Below, one piece after another: positions 51,073-60,436 of a stretch of DNA of 64,000 nt. Made by a program: the position numbers and the translations under genes. Source of the DNA: an uncultured Acetatifactor sp. Lineage in GTDB: Bacteria; Bacillota; Clostridia; Lachnospirales; Lachnospiraceae. Every line of letters begins with the position of its first letter. The stretch's first letter is position 1. The stretch is from positions 1 through 64,000 of the forward strand of contig CAJGCP010000008.1 in the NCBI GenBank assembly GCA_904501885.1, in the 5' to 3' direction. The notes beneath the pieces are model-generated. The model did no database searches, had not been told where the DNA came from, and saw only the letters and a list, made by a program, of their open reading frames with translations.

Positions 51073-52410
51073 ATGCAAATTTTGTTTGTGTCATTGGGAT
51101 GCGACAAGAATTTATCGGATACGGAAATGATGCTTGGACTGTTGCAGAAGGCCGGATATTCCTTCACGGACGATGAGGAAATGGCAGATGTGGTGATTGT
51201 TAATACCTGCTGCTTTATCGGAGATGCCAAGGAGGAAAGCATCGAGCACTTACTTCACTTTGCGCAGATGCGTGGGGAAGGTAAGCTGCAGGCACTTTTG
51301 GTGGCCGGCTGTCTGGCAGAGCGCTATCGCGGGGAAATCCAGGCGGAAATCCCGGAAGTGGATGCCATCATCGGCACCAATGCCATTACGGAAGTGGTGG
51401 ACGCTTTGGCAGAGGTGCTGCAGGGACAGAAGAAAAATCATTATCGAAGCATCAACGATACACCTTCCTATTGTGGCGAGCGGGTGCTCACCACGGGAGG
51501 TCACTTTGCGTACCTGAAAATAGCCGAAGGCTGTAATAAGAGATGTACCTATTGCATTATTCCCAAGGTCCGTGGGAATTTTCGCAGTATCCCCATGGAG
51601 GATTTGGTGGAGCAGGCCAAAGCACTGGCAGAGGGCGGTGTGAAGGAACTGATTTTGGTGGCCCAGGAGACCACTCTGTACGGTGTTGACTTGTACGGCA
51701 GGAAATGTTTGCCCGAATTGCTGAAGCAGTTGGCACAGATTCCGGAATTGTACTGGATCCGTGTGTTGTATTGTTATCCGGAAGAACTGACAGAGGAATT
51801 GATTGAGGTGATTGCCACAGAGGAGAAGGTGTGCCATTATCTGGACATTCCCATCCAGCATGCGGCGGACCCGGTGCTTAGGCGCATGGGCAGACGCACC
51901 AATCAGCAGGAACTGCGGGAAAGAATTGCACAGCTTCGGGAGAGAATTCCCGATATTTGTTTGAGAACCACTTTGATCAGTGGCTTCCCGGGAGAAACCC
52001 AGGAGGATTTTGAAGAGTTATATCGCTTTGTCAATGAGATGGAATTTGACCGGTTGGGTGTATTTGCCTATTCCCAAGAGGAGGATACCCCGGCGGCTTT
52101 GATGGATGACCAGGTGCCTGAGGAAGTCAAGGAGGCCCGCAGGGAAGAACTGATGGAACTGCAGCAGGCCATTGCCTTCGACAAAGCGGAGGATATGATA
52201 GGCAGAAAAATGTTGGTGATGGTGGAAGGCAAAGTGGCAGACGAGGATGTGTATGTCACCAGAACCTACCGGGACGCTCCCAATGTGGATGGCTATTTGT
52301 TCCTGCACACCACAGCCAATTTGATGACAGGAGATTTTGTAAAAGTCATGGTAACGGATTCCAACGAATATGATTTGATTGGTATCCTGGACACGGAGGA
52401 TTTTGAATGA
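51073..52410 (+). CDS. rimO: ribosomal protein S12 methylthiotransferase RimO
   Basis: This 445-residue radical SAM enzyme adds a methylthio group to an Asp of ribosomal protein S12. The N-terminal domain supplies Cys10 (SLGCDKNLSDTE), a Cys in VNTCCF and one in VAGCLAE for the auxiliary cluster. The radical SAM motif is CNKRCTYC, and a TRAM domain closes the chain. The CDKNLSD stretch favours RimO over MiaB. It overlaps pgsA by four bases. Confidence 0.93.
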   Translation: MQILFVSLGCDKNLSDTEMMLGLLQKAGYSFTDDEEMADVVIVNTCCFIGDAKEESIEHLLHFAQMRGEGKLQALLVAGCLAERYRGEIQAEIPEVDAIIGTNAITEVVDALAEVLQGQKKNHYRSINDTPSYCGERVLTTGGHFAYLKIAEGCNKRCTYCIIPKVRGNFRSIPMEDLVEQAKALAEGGVKELILVAQETTLYGVDLYGRKCLPELLKQLAQIPELYWIRVLYCYPEELTEELIEVIATEEKVCHYLDIPIQHAADPVLRRMGRRTNQQELRERIAQLRERIPDICLRTTLISGFPGETQEDFEELYRFVNEMEFDRLGVFAYSQEEDTPAALMDDQVPEEVKEARREELMELQQAIAFDKAEDMIGRKMLVMVEGKVADEDVYVTRTYRDAPNVDGYLFLHTTANLMTGDFVKVMVTDSNEYDLIGILDTEDFE

Positions 52411-52955
52411 TAGAGATGAATTTACCTAATAAATTGACCATACTTCGCGTACTTATGATTGTACCCTTTGTGATATTGATGTTGCAGGAAAGGAATGTAT
52501 GGGCACTTCTTTTATTTGTGGTTGCCAGCCTGACGGATTTAGCGGACGGTAAAATCGCCAGGAAGTACAATCTGGTGACGAATTTCGGTAAGTTTATGGA
52601 TCCCTTGGCGGACAAACTTTTGGTTTGCGCAGCGCTGATTCTTTTGGTGGAATTGGAACGAATCCCTGCCTGGGTGGTGCTGATTATCATCAGCCGGGAA
52701 TTCATCATCAGCGGATTTCGTCTCATTGCAGCGGACAATCGGGTGGTGATTGCTGCCAGCTATTGGGGCAAATTTAAGACCGTATTCCAGATGGTTATGG
52801 TGTGCCTGATGATTGCAAATATACCCCAATTACAATTGGTGACAGATCTCTGTATGTGGGTGGCTTTGGCACTGACCGTGATTAGTTTGGTGGACTATTT
52901 GGTGAAGAACTGGTCTGTGATGGGTGCGTCCCCTGAGAAAGAGGAAAACGAATGA
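52407..52955 (+). CDS. pgsA: CDP-diacylglycerol-glycerol-3-phosphate phosphatidyltransferase
   Basis: The 182-residue membrane enzyme makes phosphatidylglycerol phosphate. The CDP-alcohol phosphotransferase motif is complete: DLADGKIAR, then GKFMDPLADK with the two catalytic Asp. It has about five membrane segments. It starts within the rimO stop (ATGA) and overlaps the next gene by four bases. Confidence 0.94.
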   Translation: MIEMNLPNKLTILRVLMIVPFVILMLQERNVWALLLFVVASLTDLADGKIARKYNLVTNFGKFMDPLADKLLVCAALILLVELERIPAWVVLIIISREFIISGFRLIAADNRVVIAASYWGKFKTVFQMVMVCLMIANIPQLQLVTDLCMWVALALTVISLVDYLVKNWSVMGASPEKEENE

Positions 52956-53419
52956 CAAGAGAAGAGCAGCTGGTAGCTCTGTTAAAAGAAAAGAATATGA
53001 CCATCACCTTTGCAGAATCCTGTACCGGGGGACTTCTTTCCGGCAGGTTTGTGAATGTGTCCGGTGCCTCTGATGTCTATCGTGTGGGATTGGTGACCTA
53101 TGCCAACGAAGCAAAGGTAGACTTGTTACAGGTAAAAGAGGAAACCATAGCGTCCTACGGCGTGGTGAGTCAAGAGACTGCCACAGAAATGGCACTGGGG
53201 GCCTGTGCTTTTGCCAAGGCGCAAGTGTCCTGTGCAGTCACCGGCGTGGCAGGTCCCACGGGAGGAACACCTAAGAAGCCTGTGGGCATGGTGTGTATGG
53301 CATGTTGTGTGAATGGCAATGTGGTGACAGAAGAGCATCATTTTCAGGGCAATCGTCAGGAAGTGAGAGAGGCGTCTGTGGAAGCGGCTTTGGCACTTGC
53401 TTTGAGGTGTCTGCTCTAG
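52952..53419 (+). CDS. pncC: CinA C-terminal domain nicotinamide-nucleotide amidohydrolase
   Basis: The 155-residue protein is the stand-alone PncC/CinA-C domain, which deamidates nicotinamide mononucleotide for NAD recycling. Conserved parts are TFAESCTGGLLSGR (with the catalytic Ser), GVVSQETATEMALGA and VTGVAGPTGGTP. The N-terminal CinA domain is absent, which is common. Placement close to recA and pgsA is typical in Firmicutes. Confidence 0.9.
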   Translation: MTREEQLVALLKEKNMTITFAESCTGGLLSGRFVNVSGASDVYRVGLVTYANEAKVDLLQVKEETIASYGVVSQETATEMALGACAFAKAQVSCAVTGVAGPTGGTPKKPVGMVCMACCVNGNVVTEEHHFQGNRQEVREASVEAALALALRCLL

Positions 53420-53495
53420 ATGGTGCTGTCACCTAGGTGCACAGTAAGTGAAAGGCATCGGTAAAACGGATGTCACAAATAACGAGGAAGTAAAG

Positions 53496-54743
53496 ATGAG
53501 CGAAAAAAACAAGCAGCGAGAAGAAGACAAATCTTGCACCGAAAAGAAACCTTCCGTGTGGGTGGTTATTGTAGGGATGCTGTTGGTGGCGACGGCGGTG
53601 GTTCTGTATGTGACCAATAGGGCTGTTCCCTTTATGATGGATGATTTGTGGTATTCCACCAATCTTTCTACGGGGGCCCCCCTTGTGGGCTGGAAGGATG
53701 TGGTGGAAAGTCAGATTTGGCACTACCATAACTGGGGTGGCAGAGTAATGACCCATGGTATGTTGCAACTGGTGCTGATGGCCGGAGAGGTTGTGGCAGA
53801 CCTATTGAATCTGGTGTTTTTCTTCGGCCTGGGATATCTGGTTTGTAAGATGGCCGGCGTTGGTAAAGTGCAGAGTGCCCTCACGGATACACAGCGTCAG
53901 GCACTGGGTAAGGGCGGAACAGGAACGCTTCTGTATGGCGTTTTTGTAGCATCGGCTTTACTGCTTGGACTAAATGCCAATTGGAAGATGAGTATGTTTT
54001 GGCAGGCCGGGGCAGTCAATTATCTGTACAGCACCCCCTTCTTGCTTTTGTTCTTATATTTATATTTGAAGCAGTTACAGACCGGAGCAGAAAACTGCTC
54101 TTGTACCTGCGTATGGGCAGGAAGTCTTTCCGGCATAGGAATGGTGGCGCTGGGCATATTCGTGGGCTGGAGCAACGAGAACATGGGGCCTACAGCCTGG
54201 GTGCTATCCCTGATGGTTATGGTGCTTATGAAAAAGGATGCAAGGAAACTTCCCCTGTGGATGGTTTTAGGAAATATTGCTGCGTTATTTGGCAGCGTGA
54301 TGGTGATATTGGCACCCGGAAATTTTGTCCGTGGTCTCCAAAGCGGTGAACAGGAAAAGGGCGTTCTTTGGCGTATGTTTCTGCGGGGATATGCAGAGAG
54401 TAAAGCCATGCTGGAATTTTTATTCCCCACACTGCTTGTGTTATTGTTTGTGATTGTGCTTGCAAAAGCCTTCAAGATTGCCGTGGGCCGTGCAAATTAT
54501 TTGCTCTTGTTGGGAGCGCTTTTGTCTTGGGGTGCCATGGTGTTGTCCCCTCATTATCCGGACAGAGCCACCTTCGGAACTATGGTGCTTTTACTTTGCG
54601 TGATTCTTTCCCTGGGCAAAAGGGTTTTGGAGGAACGCAAGGAGTTGCTCCTGCCGGTGACAGGTGTTGTGCTGCTTGTGTGGCTGAGCGGGATGTTTTA
54701 TATGGGAGAATTCCTGGCCATTACCTGGGGCTGGATTCGGTAG
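53496..54743 (+). CDS. DUF6056 multi-spanning membrane protein
   Basis: The protein of about 415 residues has about ten membrane segments. The outer loop near the N-terminus holds DDLWYSTNLS and HYHNWGGRVMTH, and MFWQAGAVNYLY lies in the middle. It resembles membrane glycosyltransferase-like proteins of the GT-C kind found in Lachnospiraceae (DUF6056). The acidic DD motif in the first outer loop fits a GT-C active site. ATG at 53496 with GAGGAAG upstream is preferred over the GTG at 53448. Confidence 0.7.
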   Translation: MSEKNKQREEDKSCTEKKPSVWVVIVGMLLVATAVVLYVTNRAVPFMMDDLWYSTNLSTGAPLVGWKDVVESQIWHYHNWGGRVMTHGMLQLVLMAGEVVADLLNLVFFFGLGYLVCKMAGVGKVQSALTDTQRQALGKGGTGTLLYGVFVASALLLGLNANWKMSMFWQAGAVNYLYSTPFLLLFLYLYLKQLQTGAENCSCTCVWAGSLSGIGMVALGIFVGWSNENMGPTAWVLSLMVMVLMKKDARKLPLWMVLGNIAALFGSVMVILAPGNFVRGLQSGEQEKGVLWRMFLRGYAESKAMLEFLFPTLLVLLFVIVLAKAFKIAVGRANYLLLLGALLSWGAMVLSPHYPDRATFGTMVLLLCVILSLGKRVLEERKELLLPVTGVVLLVWLSGMFYMGEFLAITWGWIR

Positions 54744-54781
54744 CGTTTTGGTTTGTCCGCAGTTTCTTACGAGGGATAAAA

Positions 54782-56704
54782 ATGGTAGTAAAAAAATTAG
54801 GCGAAAAAATTGTATTGGTAGCAGCTTCTTTTCTGGGGCTATGGGGTGTGCAATATATCAGCGCCCTGTCCGGTGGTGACTATTTTACCAAAGGCGCAAT
54901 TTCTGTGCTGATGTTTGCAGGCGTATTTCTATTGCTGAAGGTTTGTTATGAGAATATCAAAGGCATCACAGATTCAAGGGAAAGAGGCAGAAGAATTTGT
55001 TTTGTGTCTGCAGTGTCTCTATTGTTTGCCATTACCTGTGTGATGGGGTGGCAGTTACAGACCAGAGGTCTGACGGAGTGTGGTGTTGTGGGCAAAGGTA
55101 AAATTTTATTGATTTCCCTTTGCTTGTCCTTCGTGGTGTTGCCCTTTGCCAACGGGATATTTGCGCTGGCGGAAATATTGCAGAAGAAAGACACTGACTC
55201 TGCGCAAGAGGGCGAGATGTCCCGATGCGCCATTGGTAAAAGGATTTTGGGATTGCGAAACGGCACTCTTTTTATGCTGTGCTGGGGCTTTATTTTCTTA
55301 TTGTTTTTGCCTGTATTTGGCGCCTATTACCCGGGGGTGATGGGATATGATTTCAATGTGCAGTCTATCCAGGCTCTGGGGGATTACGCAAATTATAACG
55401 CGCATCATCCGCTGTTACATACCTGGTTGATTTCCCTGGTTCTGCGCCTGGGTGAGTATCTGGGAAGCTATCAGACCGGCATTGCCATATACAGTGTAGC
55501 GCAGATGCTGTTGCTATCGGCAGCGCTTGCCTATGCCTGCGTGATGGTAAAGAGACTAACGAACAGGGCTTGGCCGGTGGTTTTGTCGGTGCTGTTTTTT
55601 GGATTATTGCCGTATCATTCGGTGTTTGCGGTGAGTATCACCAAGGATGTGATTTTCAGTGCATTGTTTTTGGTGTTCTTTTTATTATGGATGGAACGCA
55701 ATTTCTTCGTTGGACAGAAAAAGCCCTATGAACTGGATGCGCTTTTGGTGATTGTGGGCGCTTTTATGATTGCTTTCCGCAACAATGCCATCTATGCGCT
55801 GGCAATGTTTGGCGCATTGGCGGTGGTGATGAGCGGACGAAGGGAACGTCTGCGAGTGTTCCTTCTATGCACTGCGGTTTTGGTGTCGGGTGTCCTGGGA
55901 CAGGTGGTGATAAGAAGTGCCCTGGGTACCGGTGCCGGAGAAGTGCAAAGCGAAAAGTACAGCGTGCCCATGCAGCAGTTTGCAAGAGTAGGGTATTTTC
56001 ACGGTGAGGAATTGTCCCCGGAAGTCTATGAGATGGTGGACCGCTATGTGAGTAAGGACTATTGGGAGGGATACAATGCCCCCCTGGCAGACACGGTGAA
56101 GTTACAGGTGGCAGGACAAGGACAGTTTGCCAAAACATGGTCGGGAAATTTGGGCACTGTGTTTTCGGACTGGATGAAAGTGGGATTGCAATATCCCAAT
56201 GAATACTTGGATGCCTTTGGGCAATTGACCAGAGGATACTGGTTTGTGGACGATGTTTCCTTTACCTATGTCTATGATTTTGAAGAGGACAGGAAGGGTG
56301 TGATTCCTACCTTTAACGGTTCCCAATCCTTTGCATTGCCTGAGGGGATTGAAAACCAGTCGGTATTTTCCTCTTTATATGAGGGGATGGAACGGTGGAT
56401 CCAGGAAAATAAATACTTTGAATATCCGGTGGTTTCTCTGTTGTTCCGCCCGGCCTTTTATTGTTGGATTTTGACCTTGCTTTGTATGGTGTTTGTATAT
56501 ACGAAACAAAAAGAGAAGTTGTTGCTGTTGTGTCTGCCCCTTTGTTACCTGGCAACTCTTTTGCTGGGCCCCACCGTGCAGGCCAGATATGTCTATCCCT
56601 TTATGGTGCTGGCGCCGGTACTGCTTTCTATGTTGGTACGGATACCGCACAATGAGCAGGTGCAGGAAGTAAATATTAAAATCGAAGAAAAACAAAATGC
56701 GTAG
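54782..56704 (+). CDS. DUF6020 multi-spanning membrane protein
   Basis: The protein of about 640 residues has about 13 membrane segments. The outer loop YYPGVMGYDFNVQSIQAL and the following NYNAHHPLLHTWLI mark the DUF6020 family, which looks like a GT-C glycosyltransferase. ATG at 54782 with GAGGG upstream is chosen; the frame is open further into the DUF6056 gene without similarity. It lies 38 bases after that gene, so the two probably work together on a surface glycan. Confidence 0.7.
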   Translation: MVVKKLGEKIVLVAASFLGLWGVQYISALSGGDYFTKGAISVLMFAGVFLLLKVCYENIKGITDSRERGRRICFVSAVSLLFAITCVMGWQLQTRGLTECGVVGKGKILLISLCLSFVVLPFANGIFALAEILQKKDTDSAQEGEMSRCAIGKRILGLRNGTLFMLCWGFIFLLFLPVFGAYYPGVMGYDFNVQSIQALGDYANYNAHHPLLHTWLISLVLRLGEYLGSYQTGIAIYSVAQMLLLSAALAYACVMVKRLTNRAWPVVLSVLFFGLLPYHSVFAVSITKDVIFSALFLVFFLLWMERNFFVGQKKPYELDALLVIVGAFMIAFRNNAIYALAMFGALAVVMSGRRERLRVFLLCTAVLVSGVLGQVVIRSALGTGAGEVQSEKYSVPMQQFARVGYFHGEELSPEVYEMVDRYVSKDYWEGYNAPLADTVKLQVAGQGQFAKTWSGNLGTVFSDWMKVGLQYPNEYLDAFGQLTRGYWFVDDVSFTYVYDFEEDRKGVIPTFNGSQSFALPEGIENQSVFSSLYEGMERWIQENKYFEYPVVSLLFRPAFYCWILTLLCMVFVYTKQKEKLLLLCLPLCYLATLLLGPTVQARYVYPFMVLAPVLLSMLVRIPHNEQVQEVNIKIEEKQNA

Positions 56705-56722
56705 TCTCAGGACTGCGCATTC
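56696..56722 (+). terminator. terminator after the DUF6020 gene
   Basis: AATGCGTAGTC, loop TCAG and GACTGCGCATT (one T-G pair), then CCTTTTAC. The T-tract is short. Confidence 0.5.
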
Positions 56723-56857
56723 CTTTTACATAAAAATAAAGTAAAATGGGCCTCTGATGTTGCGGTCAAAAATGCCTTATGCTATAATAAACATATCTGA
56801 ATTTCGAACATTCTGACATTCCGGCAGTTCGCCAAAGATTTCGAAAAGAGAAAAAAG

Positions 56858-56926
56858 ATGAGAAAAAAGGAGGTGACTGCTATGAGTGAGTTTTATGGGA
56901 CACAAAATAGATATAATGAAATATGA
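56858..56926 (+). CDS. very small possible ORF upstream of recA
   Basis: An ATG at 56858 and another in frame at 56882 lead to a stop at 56926. The second start has a near-perfect ribosome binding site (AAAGGAGGTGA) and would give MSEFYGTQNRYNEI, 14 residues. It lies between the DUF6020 terminator and the recA promoter. It may be a real micro-protein or leader, or chance. Confidence 0.3.
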   Translation: MRKKEVTAMSEFYGTQNRYNEI

Positions 56927-56955
56927 CAGGTGCCGTTAAATTTTCAAAAAAGGCA

Positions 56956-56984
56956 TTGACAAAATCGAACAAATGTTTTATTCT
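56956..56984 (+). promoter_or_regulatory. sigma-A promoter of recA
   Basis: TTGACA (56956-56961), 17 bases and TATTCT (56979-56984). A LexA half-perfect box fills the spacer. Confidence 0.8.
56967..56978. promoter_or_regulatory. LexA (SOS) box 1 of recA
   Basis: GAAC-AAAT-GTTT matches GAAC-N4-GTTC with one mismatch and lies between the -35 and -10 boxes. Confidence 0.6.
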
Positions 56985-56993
56985 AACAATAAC

Positions 56994-57005
56994 GAACATT
57001 TGTTC
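56994..57005. promoter_or_regulatory. LexA (SOS) box 2 of recA
   Basis: GAAC-ATTT-GTTC is a perfect match to the Firmicute LexA core GAAC-N4-GTTC, preceded by C. It lies just after the expected transcription start. Confidence 0.85.
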
Positions 57006-57028
57006 CTTTCGGAAAAAGGAGATTATGC

Positions 57029-58030
57029 ATGGAAAGAGAAGAAAAATTAAAAGCATTGGACGCGGCATTGAGCCATATTGAGAGACAGTACGGAAAGGGC
57101 GCCGTGATGAAATTAGGCGATCCCGCAGCACAGATGAGTGTGGAGACCATTCCCACCGGCTCTATGAGCTTGGATGTGGCTTTGGGACTTGGCGGTATTC
57201 CTAAGGGAAGAATCGTAGAAATCTACGGGCCTGAATCCAGTGGTAAGACCACCGTTACCTTACACATGATTGCAGAAGTGCAGAAGCGTGGCGGTATCGC
57301 AGGCTTTATTGATGCGGAGCACGCGTTGGATCCCGTATATGCGAAGAACATCGGTGTAGATATTGACAACCTGTACATATCCCAGCCGGATAACGGTGAA
57401 CAGGCTTTGGAAATCACCGAGACCATGGTGCGCTCCGGTGCCATTGACATCGTGGTTGTTGACTCTGTTGCGGCATTGGTGCCCAAAGCAGAAATTGACG
57501 GTGAGATGGGAGACTCCCATGTGGGCTTGCAGGCGCGACTGATGTCTCAGGCATTGCGTAAACTGACCGCAGTGATTAGTAAATCCAACTGTACCGTTAT
57601 CTTTATCAACCAGCTGAGAGAAAAGGTGGGTGTGATGTTCGGTAATCCCGAGACCACCACCGGCGGACGTGCACTGAAGTTCTATTCCTCTGTACGTTTG
57701 GATGTAAGACGTATTGAATCCCTGAAGCAGGGGGGCGAGGTGATCGGTAACCGTACCCGTGTGAAAGTGGTGAAGAATAAAATTGCGCCTCCTTTTAAAG
57801 AAGCAGAATTCGATATCATGTTCGGAGAAGGTATTTCCAAGACGGGCGATATCCTGGATTTGGCGTCTGACTTAAATCTTGTTGTGAAATCCGGCGCATG
57901 GTATTCCTATGAAGGCAACAGAATCGGCCAGGGACGTGAGAATGCGAAGCAGTATCTCAAGGACAACCCTGCAGTGTGTGACGAATTGACCCATAAATTG
58001 CGTGTACATTACGGATTTGAAGAAGCGTGA
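57029..58030 (+). CDS. recA: recombinase RecA
   Basis: The 333-residue RecA forms filaments on single-stranded DNA for strand exchange and triggers LexA self-cleavage. The Walker A motif GPESSGKTT (about 70-78), the catalytic Glu near YISQPDNGEQAL, and FINQLREKVGVMFG with loop 2 (NPETTTGG) are all present. It is slightly shorter at the acidic C-tail than Escherichia coli RecA. Two LexA boxes cover its promoter. recX follows by seven bases. Confidence 0.97.
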   Translation: MEREEKLKALDAALSHIERQYGKGAVMKLGDPAAQMSVETIPTGSMSLDVALGLGGIPKGRIVEIYGPESSGKTTVTLHMIAEVQKRGGIAGFIDAEHALDPVYAKNIGVDIDNLYISQPDNGEQALEITETMVRSGAIDIVVVDSVAALVPKAEIDGEMGDSHVGLQARLMSQALRKLTAVISKSNCTVIFINQLREKVGVMFGNPETTTGGRALKFYSSVRLDVRRIESLKQGGEVIGNRTRVKVVKNKIAPPFKEAEFDIMFGEGISKTGDILDLASDLNLVVKSGAWYSYEGNRIGQGRENAKQYLKDNPAVCDELTHKLRVHYGFEEA

Positions 58031-58037
58031 GGATGCT

Positions 58038-58523
58038 ATGGCAGAAGCAAAGATAGAAGATATCTTGAAGCGTGCCAACCAGCGGGCATTGTATCTGTTA
58101 CAGGCCAGGGATTACACTGCCAGGCAGATGAGGAATAAACTGAAACATGCAGGCTATTCCGAGGAGATTGCAGAGGAAGTGGTGACTACCATGCAGGAGT
58201 ATCGTTATATCGATGACCTGCGGTTATCCGGTGCCTATATTCGCAGCTATGCAGATTCCCGCAGCAGAAGACGGATAGAGCAGGATTTGCTGCAAAAGGG
58301 CGTATCTAAGGATGATATCCAGAAGGCTTTCACAGCGTGGACTGAAGAAGGAAATGCCCAAGACGAGCAGAAAATGATTGCAGACATATTGAGAAAAAAA
58401 GGCTATAAAAAAGGCGAAGGCGGAGCATCCGAGGTGGGTCGTATGTACCGCCTTTTACTTCGCAAAGGATTTTCTCATGAAATGGTTAATAAAATGATAT
58501 TTTCTGATTCATATTTCGTCTAG
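58038..58523 (+). CDS. recX: RecA regulator RecX
   Basis: The 161-residue protein is an all-helical RecX, which binds in the groove of the RecA filament and limits it. Family parts are RALYLLQARDYTARQMRNKL near the start, YIDDLRLSGAYIRS and SRRRIEQDLLQKGV. ATG at 58038 with GTGAGGATG upstream is chosen. Its place directly after recA means shared SOS control. Confidence 0.9.
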   Translation: MAEAKIEDILKRANQRALYLLQARDYTARQMRNKLKHAGYSEEIAEEVVTTMQEYRYIDDLRLSGAYIRSYADSRSRRRIEQDLLQKGVSKDDIQKAFTAWTEEGNAQDEQKMIADILRKKGYKKGEGGASEVGRMYRLLLRKGFSHEMVNKMIFSDSYFV

Positions 58524-58525
58524 TG

Positions 58526-58554
58526 CTTGACATTGCAACAAGAAACGATTAAAA
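58526..58554 (+). promoter_or_regulatory. sigma-A promoter of rny
   Basis: TTGACA (58526-58531), 17 bases and TAAAAT (58549-58554), directly after the recX stop. Confidence 0.8.
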
Positions 58555-58614
58555 TTGAAGTGTTGTAATATGCTTGTTTGTACAATGAAAATAAAATAAG
58601 GAGGTGCTCCTGTA

Positions 58615-60159
58615 ATGCTTGATGTGATTATCCCAGTGGTAGTCGCCGTAGTATCTGCATTGGTTACAGGGTTGGTAGTGACTGCTGTTCAGAAGAAGTC
58701 TTCTAAATCAACCATTGGTAATGCACAGAACAAGGCGCGAGAGATTATTGATGAGGCTCTCAAAACTGCTGAGGCGAAAAAGCGTGAGTCCCTGCTCGAG
58801 GTGAAGGAGGAGTCCATTCGTGCGAAGAAGGAATTGGACGACGAAATCAAAGAGCGTAGAGCAGATGTACAGCGTGTAGAACGCAGACTGCAGCAGAAGG
58901 AAGAGAACGTCGACAAAAAAGCAGAAGCGCTGGAGAGAAGAGCACAGAGCCTGACCGACAAAGAAGAAGCTTTGAATAAGGTCAAGGAAGAAGTGTCTAA
59001 ACTCAATCAGCAGCGCATACAGGAACTGGAGCGAATTTCCGGATTAACCTCTGAACAAGCAAAAGATTACTTATTGAAAATTGTTGAAGAAGAAGTAAAA
59101 CATGAAACGGCAGTGATGATCAAGGAAATTGAGAGTCGCGCCAAAGAAGAAGCAGACAAGAAGGCAAAGGAGTATGTGGTAACGGCCATCCAGAGATGTT
59201 CCGCAGACCATGTATCCGAGACTACAATCTCTGTAGTTTCCCTTCCCAATGACGAAATGAAGGGACGTATCATCGGTAGAGAGGGACGTAATATCCGTAC
59301 CCTTGAGACCATGACAGGTGTTGATTTGATTATCGACGATACACCTGAAGCAGTTATCTTGTCAGGCTTTGATCCTATCCGTCGTGAAGTTGCGAGAATT
59401 GCGTTGGAGAAGTTAATTATTGACGGACGCATTCATCCCGCCAGAATCGAAGAAATGGTGGAGAAAGCACAGCGCGAAGTAGAAGTGATGATTAAGGAAG
59501 AAGGTGAGGCCGCTACTTTGGAAGTAGGCGTTCACGGAATTCATCCTGAACTCGTTAGACTTCTCGGTAAGATGAAGTTTAGAACCAGCTATGGACAGAA
59601 TGCATTGAAGCACTCCATCGAGGTGGCTCATCTGTCCGGTCTGTTGGCAGCCGAGATGGGCTTGGATGTGAGACTTGCAAAGCGTGCAGGTTTGCTCCAC
59701 GATATCGGTAAGGCAGTAAATCATGAAATGGAAGGCTCCCATATCCAGTTGGGTGTGGAACTTTGTAAGAAATACAAAGAGAATGCTGTTGTGATCAACG
59801 CAGTAGAATCCCACCATGGTGATGTAGAGCCCACTTCCCTGATTGCTTGCATCGTACAGGCAGCAGATACCATTTCCGCTGCAAGACCCGGTGCCAGAAG
59901 AGAGACGCTGGAAAGCTATACTACCAGATTAAAACAATTAGAAGAAATCACAAACAATTTCAAAGGTGTAGATAAATCTTTTGCTATTCAGGCAGGACGT
60001 GAAGTTCGTGTTATGGTAGTGCCTGAGCAGATTACAGATGCTGATATGGTACTGTTGGCGCGTGATATTTCTAAGCAGATTGAAGCTGATATGGAATATC
60101 CCGGACAGATCAAGATCAACGTAATCCGTGAAAGCCGCGTAATTGATTACGCAAAATAA
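58615..60159 (+). CDS. rny: ribonuclease Y
   Basis: The 514-residue RNase Y starts mRNA decay in Firmicutes. It has an N-terminal membrane anchor (about 3-23), a long coiled coil (about 30-190), a KH domain (GRIIGREGRNIRTLE), and an HD domain (HSIEVAHLSGLLA, LLHDIGKA). AGGAGGTG precedes ATG. It is a single gene with its own promoter and terminator. Confidence 0.96.
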   Translation: MLDVIIPVVVAVVSALVTGLVVTAVQKKSSKSTIGNAQNKAREIIDEALKTAEAKKRESLLEVKEESIRAKKELDDEIKERRADVQRVERRLQQKEENVDKKAEALERRAQSLTDKEEALNKVKEEVSKLNQQRIQELERISGLTSEQAKDYLLKIVEEEVKHETAVMIKEIESRAKEEADKKAKEYVVTAIQRCSADHVSETTISVVSLPNDEMKGRIIGREGRNIRTLETMTGVDLIIDDTPEAVILSGFDPIRREVARIALEKLIIDGRIHPARIEEMVEKAQREVEVMIKEEGEAATLEVGVHGIHPELVRLLGKMKFRTSYGQNALKHSIEVAHLSGLLAAEMGLDVRLAKRAGLLHDIGKAVNHEMEGSHIQLGVELCKKYKENAVVINAVESHHGDVEPTSLIACIVQAADTISAARPGARRETLESYTTRLKQLEEITNNFKGVDKSFAIQAGREVRVMVVPEQITDADMVLLARDISKQIEADMEYPGQIKINVIRESRVIDYAK

Positions 60160-60192
60160 CACAGTCCAGTTTAATTTAATAAGCAGAAAGAG

Positions 60193-60224
60193 ACGTCGCA
60201 TACGAAAGTGTGCGACGTTTTTTT
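60193..60224 (+). terminator. intrinsic terminator of rny
   Basis: ACGTCGCATAC, loop GAAA and GTGTGCGACGT (one T-G pair) are followed by six T. Confidence 0.9.
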
Positions 60225-60436
60225 GTAGTAAAATTTATAAATGTGACTAGAAATATGGAACACAATCCTTTATAATAATTTCAGAGCATTATATTTCTAA
60301 ATTCTAATAGACATTTGTCTATCTATCATTCTATTTTTCAAAAGAAATCTCAATGCTTGTATCCAATCATTCAAAGCAGCGAGGTGAATTTTAAAAATAT
60401 AGAACCTCCTGCGAACTATCAAAAGGAGGGAACGAT
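60225..60436. other. AT-rich intergenic region before the Rpn gene
   Basis: About 210 AT-rich bases hold no gene or RNA that I can support. A good ribosome binding site (AAAGGAGGG) for the next gene lies at its end. Confidence 0.5.

Noticed and set aside
54527..54781. Longer N-terminus for the DUF6020 protein
   Set aside because: The upstream part is a shadow of the DUF6056 gene, and a good ribosome binding site precedes the ATG at 54782.
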